From NCBI RefSeq assembly GCF_002148965.1, contig NZ_NGFN01000004.1, forward strand, positions 30,937 to 69,321: DNA of 38,385 nucleotides, read 5' to 3'. Below are positions 24,711 through 32,407 of this stretch, one piece after another. Origin of the DNA: Streptomyces swartbergensis. GTDB taxonomy: Bacteria > Actinomycetota > Actinomycetes > Streptomycetales > Streptomycetaceae. Every line of letters begins with the position of its first letter. Within the stretch, counting starts at the first letter, position 1. Made by a program: the position numbers and the translations under genes. A model generated the notes under the pieces. That model saw only the letters and a list, made by a program, of their open reading frames with translations. It had not been told where the DNA came from and did not search any database.

Positions 24711-25427
24711 GTGAGTTCAGAGTCTGCAAGGCCGACCCGACTGCCTCGCGAGACCTTCGCCTCGATGGTGACCGAGCGCCTTCGAGAGGACATCATCGAA
24801 GGCGCCCTTGCGCCCGGTACACAGCTCAGCGAGGTGGAACTGGCCAAGAGCTTCGGGGTGAGCCGTGGGCCGATCCGTGAGGCGCTCCAGCGGCTGATCC
24901 AGGAGGGGCTGCTCCGCGGCGAACCTCATCGGAGGGTCTCGGTCCCGGTGCTCACCAAGGAAGACGTCGCTGACATCTACCTGGCTCGTACGGCGTTGGA
25001 GTCCGCGGCCGCCCAGTCCGTCATCGCCTCCGGCAAGTCGGAGGAGACCTTCAGGCAACTGGACAGGAACGTCAGGGCGATGGATTCCGCCGAGGCGGCC
25101 GGCGACTGGGAAGCGGTGAAGAGGCACGACCTGGAGTTCCACACCGTCCTGGTAGCCGCCTCCGGGAGCCGGCGACTCCAGCGCATGTTCAGCACGGTGA
25201 TCTCCGAGACCCGGCTGTGCGTCGGCGCCCTCACCGCCGAGGAGGCTCGGCATCATCAGGAAGGCGAAAGCCCGGGTGAGGGCACGCACCGCAAGATCAG
25301 CGAGATGATCCGGGACGGCAACACCGCGGGCGCGCTGGAGGCGCTGAAGAAGCACTTCGACGACGCTGTGTCCGTTCTGACCAGCCGGGACAGCGAGAGT
25401 GACGCGGAGCCGGCTTCCACGCGCTGA
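24711..25427 (+). CDS. GntR-family (FadR/FCD) transcriptional regulator
   Basis: A 238-aa regulator. The N-terminal winged helix (~15-85) contains AKSFGVSRGPIREALQRLIQEGLL, the GntR recognition helix, and is followed by an all-helical FCD ligand-binding domain (~95-225) with EFHTVLVAASGSRRL. GTG 24711 has GAGGGA 7 nt upstream. It faces the leftward SDR gene (convergent, 92 bp between stops). Its own promoter and that of the RidA operon share a 23-bp motif, so autoregulation together with control of that operon is the likely role, with an amino-acid-derived effector. Confidence 0.93.
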   Translation: MSSESARPTRLPRETFASMVTERLREDIIEGALAPGTQLSEVELAKSFGVSRGPIREALQRLIQEGLLRGEPHRRVSVPVLTKEDVADIYLARTALESAAAQSVIASGKSEETFRQLDRNVRAMDSAEAAGDWEAVKRHDLEFHTVLVAASGSRRLQRMFSTVISETRLCVGALTAEEARHHQEGESPGEGTHRKISEMIRDGNTAGALEALKKHFDDAVSVLTSRDSESDAEPASTR

Positions 25428-25519
25428 GATCGGCCGAGGGCATACCGCGAAAAGAGCGATGTCCCGCTCCCCGCGCAACGTCTGCCGCACGGTGGGCGGG
25501 GTCGCTGAGGGCGGCGCTG

Positions 25520-26263
25520 TCAGAAGGCGGTGTAGCCGCCGTCCACGGGGAGGACCGCTCCGGTGATGTACGACGACTCCGGCGAGGCGAGAAACAGGAC
25601 CGCGTTCGCGATCTCCTCGGGGGTGGCGAGGCGCTGGAGCGGTATCTGTCCTTCACGTTCGCGGCGGTAGGCCTCGGGGTCGGGCCTGCGCTGGAACGAA
25701 GCCTCGATGACGGGTGTGACGGTCAGGCCCGGAGCGACGACGTTGACGCGGATGTTGCGCGGGGCCCATTCGATGGCCGCGCCCTTGGCCAGCATGATGA
25801 GGCCTCCCTTGGCAGCGGAGTACAGCACTTCCTCGGGCTTGCCGACCATGCCGAGCCGTGAGCCGACGCAGACGAAGGAGCCCCCGGCCTCGGGCATGAG
25901 CGGCGCGAAGTGCTTCATCACCAGGAACGCGCTGAGCAGGTTACTGTGCAGCACGTTCTTCGCGTCCTCGTACGCCATCTCGGTGAGCGGGCTGCTGACC
26001 TGCAGGCCGTGGTTGATGACGACGACGTCGACGGCCCCCAGGGACTCGGCGGCCCGCTGAGCGAGGCTCGCGACGAACGCCTCGTCGTTGAGGTCACCGG
26101 GGACGTACAGGTCGTCGGGCCGGGCGGTGTCCAACTGCTCCCTGCGGCCGGTGAGGAGCAGCCGCGCGCCCTCCCGGCGGAAGTGGGAGCTCACCGCCTC
26201 CCCGATTCCACTACTGGCTCCGGTCACCAGCGCCGTGACCTTCTCAAGTCTCATGTCAGCCAT
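25520..26263 (-). CDS. Short-chain dehydrogenase/reductase
   Basis: A 247-aa classical SDR: cofactor loop TGASSGIG, then VINHG in place of the usual NNAG, catalytic Ser in VGSRLGM, and YSAAKGG with Tyr and Lys. The C-terminus SSYITGAVLPVDGGYTAF is standard. It starts at ATG 26263, after GAGAAGGA. It is the third gene of the RidA-DSD1-like-SDR transcript. A hydroxy-acid or hydroxy-amino-acid oxidation would fit the context, but the substrate is unknown. Not part of the polyketide set. Confidence 0.92.
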   Translation of the reverse strand: MADMRLEKVTALVTGASSGIGEAVSSHFRREGARLLLTGRREQLDTARPDDLYVPGDLNDEAFVASLAQRAAESLGAVDVVVINHGLQVSSPLTEMAYEDAKNVLHSNLLSAFLVMKHFAPLMPEAGGSFVCVGSRLGMVGKPEEVLYSAAKGGLIMLAKGAAIEWAPRNIRVNVVAPGLTVTPVIEASFQRRPDPEAYRREREGQIPLQRLATPEEIANAVLFLASPESSYITGAVLPVDGGYTAF

Positions 26264-26311
26264 TTCCTTCTCGGTTGGGCGGGGAGGTGGGCGGCATCGT
26301 TGCACGGCCGG

Positions 26312-27418
26312 TCAGCTCAGACGGCCCCGGGCCGCGACCGACCAGCGCTGCGGCATCGTGCCCTGCGAGTCGGTCACGATCAGTTCCTCGAAGTTGTTCA
26401 CGATCGGGCACACGTGGTTGGGCACCATCGCGAGGACGGTTCCGACACCGGGCCGCGGCTCCTCGGGGGGCACGGCGAGGAAGCCGTGGTACTCGTTGAG
26501 CTTCGACAGGACGGACGTCCGGCCGGCGATCCGGCCGTATCCGCGCTGCGGGTCGCCGTCGCGGCCGAGGGCCTTGGTGCCGATGTCGAGGATCACCTGG
26601 CCCGGAACCCGGTCGCTGACCACCGTGGTCGCGACGAACAGCGCGATCTGGTCCTCGTCGCACGCGCCGAGCCGGGTGTTGTCCATGTCGCAGAAGACGT
26701 ACTCGCCAGGACGGATCTCGGTGATGAGATCGCTGGTGGAGAAGGCGACCGTGGGCGTGGAGCCGGCACTGACCACCTCGGCTGTCACCCCGACGCCGGC
26801 GAAGCTGCGCACCGCCGTGGCCAGCGCGACTTCCTGGTCCCGCGCGGCACGCTCGCGAGCGTCCGGGGCGGAACTGCCGTGTCCCGGGTAGGTGTAGACG
26901 CCCACGGGCACGAGGCCGCGCTTGCGGGCGGCGAGGGCGAGATCGCCGGCGCCCTCGGGCGGCGTCCCCGAACGGCGGGCACCGCAGTCGATCTCGACCA
27001 CGATCTCGAGTCGTCCGGGCTCGTCACCCATCGCGTCGGCGAGCGCCTCGACGGCCGCGACGTTGTCGACGCCCACGCGGAGCCGGGTCGTCCCGGCGAG
27101 CCGGCGGATCCGCTCGCCCTTGGTGCCCGCGGGCCAGACCGGGTAGGCGAGGAAGATGTCGTCGAAGCCGGCCGCGGCGAAGACCTCCGCCTCACCGACG
27201 TTGCCGGCGGTGATCCCGACGGCCCCCGCCTCGACCTGGAGCCTGCCGATCTCCACGCACTTGTGCGTCTTGACGTGAGGTCTGACCTGCAGGTCGTGCT
27301 GGGCGGCGAAGCCCTGCATCCGGTCGATGTTCCGCTGCACGACGTCGATCAGGACGATGGGCGCGGGTGTGTCCACCCGCTCGACCAGCGCGTCGAGTGC
27401 TCGTTGGAGCCGGTGCAC
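26312..27418 (-). CDS. DSD1/D-threonine aldolase-like PLP enzyme
   Basis: A 368-aa fold-type III PLP enzyme with the alanine-racemase N-terminal barrel and a C-terminal metal-binding domain. The internal aldimine Lys is Lys50 in RPHVKTHK. The metal pair appears in PNHVCPIVN as His335-x-Cys337: eukaryotic D-serine dehydratase also uses His-x-Cys, whereas characterised D-threonine aldolases use His-x-Asp. Activity may thus be dehydration or retro-aldol cleavage of a D-3-hydroxy amino acid. GTG 27418 follows AAGGAG. The RidA gene upstream in the same transcript suits a PLP dehydratase that releases reactive enamines. Confidence 0.85.
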   Translation of the reverse strand: MHRLQRALDALVERVDTPAPIVLIDVVQRNIDRMQGFAAQHDLQVRPHVKTHKCVEIGRLQVEAGAVGITAGNVGEAEVFAAAGFDDIFLAYPVWPAGTKGERIRRLAGTTRLRVGVDNVAAVEALADAMGDEPGRLEIVVEIDCGARRSGTPPEGAGDLALAARKRGLVPVGVYTYPGHGSSAPDARERAARDQEVALATAVRSFAGVGVTAEVVSAGSTPTVAFSTSDLITEIRPGEYVFCDMDNTRLGACDEDQIALFVATTVVSDRVPGQVILDIGTKALGRDGDPQRGYGRIAGRTSVLSKLNEYHGFLAVPPEEPRPGVGTVLAMVPNHVCPIVNNFEELIVTDSQGTMPQRWSVAARGRLS

Positions 27419-27502
27419 GCTGCACTCCTTACCTATCGGTGTATGTCGATGAGGGACGGATGGATGGCGCGCGTGGCCCCCGCGGTTCTGGTGGTCCGCG
27501 CC

Positions 27503-27976
27503 CTACACCGCGGTGCAGATCATCTGGATCTCCACAGGACTGTTCCGGGGCAGTCCGGCGACGCCGATGGCGGTACGGGCGTGCCGCCCGTTCTCGCCGA
27601 GCACTTCGAAGAGCAGGTCACTGGCCGCGTCGGCGACCTTCGACTGCTCACCGAACTCCGGCATACTGGCGACGAAGACCAGCATCTGCACGATCCGGAC
27701 CCGGTCCAGATCACCCACCGCGTCCACGGCGGCGGCAAGGCAGTTCACCACCGCTTGACGCGCCAGACCCCTGGCCGCCTCCACCCCGACGTCCCGGCCG
27801 ACGATGCCCTGACCCAGCAGTACACCGTCCTTGTAGGGCAGTTGGCCCGACACGTGAACGCTGGAGTCGACCGTCCGGTGGTTCACGTACTTCGAGTCGC
27901 CGCCGACGCGGGGAAGCGTGAAGCCGAGAGCGCCGAGGCGCTCTGTGGCCGAACCGGTTTGCGTGCTGGTTTCCAC
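27503..27976 (-). CDS. RidA/YjgF-family enamine/imine deaminase
   Basis: A 157-aa RidA-superfamily protein. It contains the strand YVNHRTVDSSVHVSGQLPYKDG, an invariant Arg in HARTAIGVAGLP and a C-terminal EIQMICTAV. Family members hydrolyse the enamine/imine intermediates released by PLP dehydratases. GTG 27976 has AGGAGG 5 nt upstream. It is the first gene of the leftward operon, directly behind a promoter that shares a motif with the GntR promoter, and its stop is 84 bp before the PLP enzyme gene. Confidence 0.9.
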   Translation of the reverse strand: METSTQTGSATERLGALGFTLPRVGGDSKYVNHRTVDSSVHVSGQLPYKDGVLLGQGIVGRDVGVEAARGLARQAVVNCLAAAVDAVGDLDRVRIVQMLVFVASMPEFGEQSKVADAASDLLFEVLGENGRHARTAIGVAGLPRNSPVEIQMICTAV

Positions 27977-28033
27977 TGCTCCTCCTGTGCGATCCGGCCC
28001 GCCTCTGGGAGGCGGCCCGATGTCGATGGAGTG

Positions 28034-28066
28034 ACGGTAGGACGCCACTTGCCAACTGTCAACAGT
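28034..28066 (-). promoter_or_regulatory. RidA-operon promoter with shared operator-like motif
   Basis: On the minus strand TTGACA (28057-28062) is followed after 17 bp by TACCGT (28034-28039). The 23-bp word at 28044-28066 matches 24543-24565 at 21 of 23 positions and covers the -35 box, so a bound regulator would block transcription. The promoter lies ~60 bp before the RidA start. Confidence 0.6.
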
Positions 28067-28122
28067 TATCTGTTTGCAGGCATCCAGCCGAGTCTGGATG
28101 CCCCGGTCGACTGGATCTTTAA

Positions 28123-28141
28123 TTAGGCTAGGCTTAGCTAA
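28123..28141. promoter_or_regulatory. Iron box (DmdR/IdeR-type operator)
   Basis: TTAGGCTAGGCTTAGCTAA matches 16 of 19 positions of the Streptomyces iron-box consensus (TTAGGTTAGGCTCACCTAA). It lies between the RidA operon promoter and a truncated argB-like gene, so no intact iron gene starts here. It probably once drove the argB-like gene. Confidence 0.7.
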
Positions 28142-28145
28142 GTGA

Positions 28146-28784
28146 TGCTCGTTTAAGGATCCGTGCGGTGCGCTCACCGGCCGGGTCCAGCGGGAGCTGG
28201 TCGGCCACATCAACGCCCACGGCCCCCTCGCGGTGGGGATGACGGGCGAGGACGCACACACCATGACGGCCGTACGGCGGCCGGCCTGGGTGGACGGCCG
28301 GGCGGTGGACATCGGTCTGGTCGGCGATGTCGTCGACGTGAACCCGCGCGCGGTGCGCACGCTCCTTGAGCAGGGGCACATCCCCGTGGTCTCCCCCGTG
28401 GCCCGCGGCGAGGACGCGCAGGTTTACAACGTGAACGCCGATCTGGCGGCGTCGGCCCTGGCCGTGGCCCTCGACGCCGCGCGTCTGGTGGTGCTCACCG
28501 ACGTGGCGGGACTGTACGCCGACTGGCCGCACGGCACCGAGGTGATCGAGCGGCTGACGGCCGATGAACTGGCTGCGCTGCTGCCAGGGTTGGCGGCCGG
28601 GATGCTGCCGAAGATGGAGGGCTGTCTGCGGGCCGTCCGCGGCGGCGTGCACAGGGCGCACGTGCTCGACGGCCGTGTACCGCACGCACTGCTGCGGGGC
28701 GTACTGGGCCGGAACAGCCCCGGCACCATGGTTCTGCCGGAGCGCGGCTCCGACATCCCGTGCGCCGGGGCGAGTTCCGCCTGA
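28146..28784 (+). pseudogene. argB-like acetylglutamate kinase lacking its N-terminal third
   Basis: From ~28167 the frame reads [24 protein letters not shown] and runs to TGA 28784 with clear N-acetylglutamate kinase blocks: [66 protein letters not shown] and [14 protein letters not shown] full enzyme is ~300 aa; the first ~100 residues, including the GGNAM phosphate loop, are missing. The frame is closed upstream by TGA at 28143, and no start precedes the conserved part. An iron box ends 5 bp before it. It was probably an ornithine-supply paralogue for the siderophore, now broken at its left end. Confidence 0.8.
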
Positions 28785-28797
28785 GGATCCGCCGCCG

Positions 28798-29322
28798 TCA
28801 CAGGGTTCGCGCGAGGATGCGCGCGTTGCGGCGCGGGTCCAGGGACGTCGCCCAGGCCGCAGGCGCGAGGCGCACACCAGCCGGGGCGAACCCGTGCCGC
28901 AGGAAGAGGCTGCCGCCGCCGACCGTCGCGGTGAACAAGGAGCCCACCGACTGGGCGCGCGCCCTGGCCACCGCGGCACGCAGCAGCCGGCCTCCCAGTC
29001 CGCTGCCCTGCCGGTGCCGGGCCACGCAGAAGTTGTAGAGAACGCCCGCGGGGCCGCGACTCCCCTCCGTGTCGGCCGCGTGTACGCGCAGGGCCAGGCA
29101 GCCTTCCAGGGCGCCGTCGGGTCCCTCGGCCACGACGAAGTCGGGCGCGTGGGCGGCATAGAGCGAGGCCGGTCGTCGGCGTAACTCCCCCGAATACACG
29201 AAGGGCTGAGACAAGGCGGCGAGTGCGGCGGCGTCCTGGGGGCGGGCGGGGCGTACGACGGAGGTCGCTGTGAGAGGAGCGCGCGGCAACGGCGGTGCGG
29301 GGCGGGGCGTGACCGTGTTCAA
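28798..29322 (-). CDS. GNAT acetyltransferase, ArgA/N-acetylglutamate-synthase-like
   Basis: A 174-aa GNAT protein. The acetyl-CoA loop is RHRQGSGLGGRLL, preceded by VLYNFCVA. The C-terminal block FLRHGFAPAGVRLAPAAW then LDPRRNARILARTL resembles the end of short N-acetylglutamate synthases (YNxxRRSKVL). It starts with TTG 29322, whose TTGA overlaps the amidohydrolase stop, and has AAGGGA 5 nt upstream. It is convergent with the argB-like remnant, 13 bp away. Together these are the first two steps of ornithine synthesis, which fits a locus making hydroxyornithine siderophore. A different N-acetyltransferase remains possible. Confidence 0.75.
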   Translation of the reverse strand: MNTVTPRPAPPLPRAPLTATSVVRPARPQDAAALAALSQPFVYSGELRRRPASLYAAHAPDFVVAEGPDGALEGCLALRVHAADTEGSRGPAGVLYNFCVARHRQGSGLGGRLLRAAVARARAQSVGSLFTATVGGGSLFLRHGFAPAGVRLAPAAWATSLDPRRNARILARTL

Positions 29323-30917
29323 GGCGTCCCTTCCCCGCTTTCGGGTCCGCCGTCGCGTCGATCGCGACCGTCGACGTACGTCGCCACGACCTCGATGTCG
29401 CCGATGCGGGAGGTGTCGACGCGACGCGGGTCGTCGCCGAGCACGACCAGGTCGGCGCGCTTGCCCGGGGAGAGGCTGCCGGCGCTGTCCTCCCAGTGGC
29501 AGGCATAGGCCCCGGCGACGGTGTAGGCGCGCAGCGCCTCGTCCACGGTGATGCCCTCGTCCGGGCCGATCACCTGGCCGGACTCGGAGGCGCGCTCGAC
29601 CATGAACTGGACGGCCCGCAGCGGGGATCCGTCGGTGACCGGCCGGTCGGAGCTGCCGACGAGGGTGATGCCGTGGTCCAGGAACGCCTTGCCCCGGTAC
29701 AGCCACGGCGCCCGCTCCTCACCCATGATCGCCGCGTAGTCGTCACCGAAGTAGCGCAGGAAGTTGGGCTGGACGACCGCGCTCACGCCGAGCCGCGCGA
29801 AGCGCGAGAGCTGGTCGGGGCGGATGAGGCCCGCGTGTTCGACGCGGTGCCGCACTCCGTGGCGCGGGCGCAGGTGCTGGGCCCGTTCCAGGGCGTCGAG
29901 GGCGACGTCGGCCGCACGGTCGCCGATGGCGTGCACGGCGAGCTGCCAGCCGGCGAGGTGGCCGGCCACGATCGTCTCGGTGAGCGTCTCCGGGTCGTCC
30001 TGCAACTGGCCCGTGTGATCCAGCCCTTCGTACGGGCTGCTCAGCGCGGCCGTGCGGGCCATCATGCCGCCGTCGGTGTAGATCTTCAGGGCGCCGACGG
30101 AGAGCCAGTCGTCGCCGAAGCCCGTGCGCAGGCCGAGGTCGAGGGCCCTGGGGATGCCGTCGGCCTCGTGCGCGGCGACGGGCCGCAGCCGGTCCGCGGC
30201 GACCATGAGCTGCACCCGGAGCGGCAAAAGGCTCTTATCGCGGGCGAGTTGGTAGGCGCCGAGTTCGACCGGGCTGTGCCCGAAGAGAGTGCCGCCGATG
30301 CCTGCCTCGGCGCAGGCGGTGACGCCTTCGGCGACGCAGGTCCGGGCGGCGCGTCCGATCGCCTCGGCGAGTTCCTCCTGGGAGTACGGCAGGCGCAGCG
30401 CGCGGGCGGCGCCCATCGCGCCCTCGGCGAGGAAGCCGTCCTCGTGCGGGACACCGGCCGGGAGCAGGTCCAGGACGGCGGTGTTGACGACGCAGCCGTG
30501 TCCGGAGTCGTGCAGCACGAACACCTTGTGTCCGTGGCTGACCCGGTCCAGTTCGGCGGCGGTCAGATGACGGCCCAGGGCCCGCTGGTCGTAGCCGGCG
30601 ATGCTCACCCAGGCGCCGGGCGAGCCCTTCCGCAGGACGGCCTCCTCCACGACGGCCAGCACGTCGTCGATCCGCGTGCGGCCCGCGATGCTCGGCGTGT
30701 TCTGCTTGAAGCCGGTCCAGGCCAGGTGCACGTGGGCGTCGATGAACCCGGGCAGCACGGTGGCGCCCTGAAGGTCGATCACCTCCCGTGCGGGCAGCGA
30801 GGTCACGGCCTCGTCCAGGCCGACGATCCGGCCCTTCCAGATGCCCAGGTCGTGGGCGACGGGGTGGGCCGGGTCCATGGTGACGAAGCGGGCGTTCGTC
30901 AGTCTGGTGCAGAGCAT
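29319..30917 (-). CDS. YtcJ-like metal-dependent amidohydrolase
   Basis: A 532-aa amidohydrolase_3 family protein. Metal ligands and catalytic groups are visible: His62-x-His64 (FIDAHVHL), the likely carboxylated Lys278 (ALKIYTDGG), His in LAVHAIGDRA and RVEHAG, and Asp in GSSDRPV. The C-terminus (SLSPGKRADLVVLGDDP) completes the beta-sandwich. It follows MbtH with 7 bp between, lacks its own strong ribosome site and overlaps the acetyltransferase start, so it belongs to an iron-regulated MbtH-amidohydrolase-GNAT operon. Its substrate is unknown; a role in processing an amide or carbamate of siderophore or ornithine origin is only a guess. Confidence 0.9.
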   Translation of the reverse strand: MLCTRLTNARFVTMDPAHPVAHDLGIWKGRIVGLDEAVTSLPAREVIDLQGATVLPGFIDAHVHLAWTGFKQNTPSIAGRTRIDDVLAVVEEAVLRKGSPGAWVSIAGYDQRALGRHLTAAELDRVSHGHKVFVLHDSGHGCVVNTAVLDLLPAGVPHEDGFLAEGAMGAARALRLPYSQEELAEAIGRAARTCVAEGVTACAEAGIGGTLFGHSPVELGAYQLARDKSLLPLRVQLMVAADRLRPVAAHEADGIPRALDLGLRTGFGDDWLSVGALKIYTDGGMMARTAALSSPYEGLDHTGQLQDDPETLTETIVAGHLAGWQLAVHAIGDRAADVALDALERAQHLRPRHGVRHRVEHAGLIRPDQLSRFARLGVSAVVQPNFLRYFGDDYAAIMGEERAPWLYRGKAFLDHGITLVGSSDRPVTDGSPLRAVQFMVERASESGQVIGPDEGITVDEALRAYTVAGAYACHWEDSAGSLSPGKRADLVVLGDDPRRVDTSRIGDIEVVATYVDGRDRRDGGPESGEGTP

Positions 30918-30923
30918 CGGGCG

Positions 30924-31136
30924 TCAGGCGTCCATGGACTCGGCGAGGGAACGGGGGCGCAGATCGGTCCAGTTGGCCTCGACGTACTCCAGGCAGGCCT
31001 CCCGGGTGTTCTCCTCGAAGGCGATCGTCCAGCCCCCGGGCACATCCGCGAAGGACGGCCAGAGCGAGTGCTGGCCCTCGTCGTTCACGAGGACGAGGAA
31101 ACGGCCGTCGGCGTCGTCGAAGGGGTTGGTGCTCAT
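30924..31136 (-). CDS. MbtH-like NRPS adenylation partner
   Basis: A 70-aa MbtH-family protein, which binds and activates NRPS adenylation domains. The signature is complete: [22 protein letters not shown] and [14 protein letters not shown] 31136 has GGAGG 9 nt upstream. An iron box lies 21 bp before the start codon. Its partner is presumably the NRPS at 34095-38385. Confidence 0.97.
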   Translation of the reverse strand: MSTNPFDDADGRFLVLVNDEGQHSLWPSFADVPGGWTIAFEENTREACLEYVEANWTDLRPRSLAESMDA

Positions 31137-31154
31137 GTGCCGGTGCCTCCTGTG

Positions 31155-31182
31155 AAATTAGGTTAGGCTCGCCTAATCGCAA
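31155..31182. promoter_or_regulatory. Iron box with overlapping MbtH promoter
   Basis: TTAGGTTAGGCTCGCCTAA (31158-31176) matches 18 of 19 iron-box consensus positions. On the minus strand TTGCGA (31177-31182) and TAATTT (31155-31160) are 16 bp apart, so the box fills the spacer of a promoter for the MbtH operon. It also sits 50 bp before the divergent esterase gene and may repress both directions when iron is plentiful. Confidence 0.88.
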
Positions 31183-31226
31183 GTGAGCTTAGCCTTCTCG
31201 CTTTCCGCTCCACAAGGAGACGTTCG

Positions 31227-32324
31227 ATGAGGTTGGTGGGGGAAGACACGTTCGCCGCGTTCGGACTGCCCGGCACACCCGGCACCGACGAGTTCTGGGC
31301 GGCCGCGCGGACACCCGCGTCGATACCCGACGGCGACGGCTGGACGACCCTCTTCCTGTGGCGTGGGTCCGATGCGGCGAGCATCGACTTCGAGAGCTGG
31401 TCCGAGCCGGTGCCCTTGGCCCGGTTCGGCGACACGGACTGCTGGTACGCCGAGGTGCGCATGCGCGCGCGGCTGCGGGTGACGTACCAGTTCCGTGTGG
31501 GTGAGGAGGCGTACGCCGATCCCTTCAACCCGGTCGGCGCGGGCGGTGACCGCTCCATCGCCGCGACGCCGGACGCGCCGGCCCAGCCGCACTGGCCCGC
31601 CGTCGGCGCCGACGGCGTGCTTCCCCTCCCCCGCACCCGGATCCGCTGGGCCAGTGAAATGCTGGGCGGGCGGCGGACCGTGCGCGTGCACCCGGCGGGC
31701 GGTGGCGGGCCGGTGGTCCTGCTGCTCGACGGGGACGACTGGCTGTATCTGCACCCGGCCATGACCGCGTTCGACTCGGCGGTCGCCAGTGCGGAGATGC
31801 CGCCGGTCACCCTCGTCTTCCTGCCGGCCAAGGACAGGGAGGCCGAGTTCGCGTGCCGGCCGGAGCTGTGGGAGGCGGTCCGGGACGAACTGCTGCCGCT
31901 GGTGGCGGAGTCGGGGGTGACCGTCGAGCTTGACCGGCTGGTGGTCGCCGGGCAGAGCCTCGGCGGGCTGAGCGCGATGTACGCGGCGCTGGAGTTTCCG
32001 GAGCTGGTGTCGCGTGTGGCCTGTCAGTCGGGGTCGTTCTGGTGGACGTCCGATGCGATGGGTGCGGCGGACCCGTTGGGGGGTCCGGTGGGTGGTGCGA
32101 TCGCTGCGCGGTTGCGGGAGGGGGCGGATCTGTCGGGGCTGCGCGTTGCGTTCGATCTCGGGGAGCATGAGACGCGGATGCTGCCGCATTGTGAGGCGGT
32201 GGAGGTTTTGGCCGAGCAGGCCGGGGCGACCGTGCGGGTTTCGCGGTCGGCCTCCGGCCATGATCGGGTGGGGTGGCGGCATGCCCTGCTGAGGGATGTC
32301 GCCTGGGCACTGGAGTCTGCGTGA
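31227..32324 (+). CDS. Fes-type siderophore esterase (CchJ-like)
   Basis: A 365-aa enterochelin-esterase-type protein. The N-terminal half (~1-150) is the Ig-like Fes domain (TTLFLWRG, YQFRVGEEAYADPFNP), followed by an alpha/beta hydrolase with Ser244 in VVAGQSLGG and His345 in SASGHDRVGW; Asp/Glu in VAFDLGEHE is near the expected acid. ATG 31227 has AAGGAG upstream. In coelichelin clusters the equivalent esterase (CchJ) is proposed to release the peptide because the NRPS has no thioesterase, and the NRPS here also lacks one. Intracellular hydrolysis of the iron complex is the other known role. Confidence 0.9.
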   Translation: MRLVGEDTFAAFGLPGTPGTDEFWAAARTPASIPDGDGWTTLFLWRGSDAASIDFESWSEPVPLARFGDTDCWYAEVRMRARLRVTYQFRVGEEAYADPFNPVGAGGDRSIAATPDAPAQPHWPAVGADGVLPLPRTRIRWASEMLGGRRTVRVHPAGGGGPVVLLLDGDDWLYLHPAMTAFDSAVASAEMPPVTLVFLPAKDREAEFACRPELWEAVRDELLPLVAESGVTVELDRLVVAGQSLGGLSAMYAALEFPELVSRVACQSGSFWWTSDAMGAADPLGGPVGGAIAARLREGADLSGLRVAFDLGEHETRMLPHCEAVEVLAEQAGATVRVSRSASGHDRVGWRHALLRDVAWALESA

Positions 32325-32387
32325 TCATCCGCGGGCCGGTGGGGGCTGGTCGCGCCCGCGCGGCGGAGCCGCACATCGAGACAGCCC

Positions 32388-32407
32388 CGCGCCCCTGAAG
32401 GGGCGCG
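32388..32407. terminator. Short bidirectional terminator
   Basis: CGCGCCCC and GGGGCGCG form a perfect 8-bp stem with a TGAA loop, directly before the stop of the leftward ABC transporter gene (32408) and 63 bp after the esterase stop. Confidence 0.7.

Noticed and set aside
25428..25519. Possible terminator between GntR and SDR genes
   Set aside because: Partial AGCGA/TCGCT and CCCGC/GCGGG pairing exists, but no continuous stem can be drawn.
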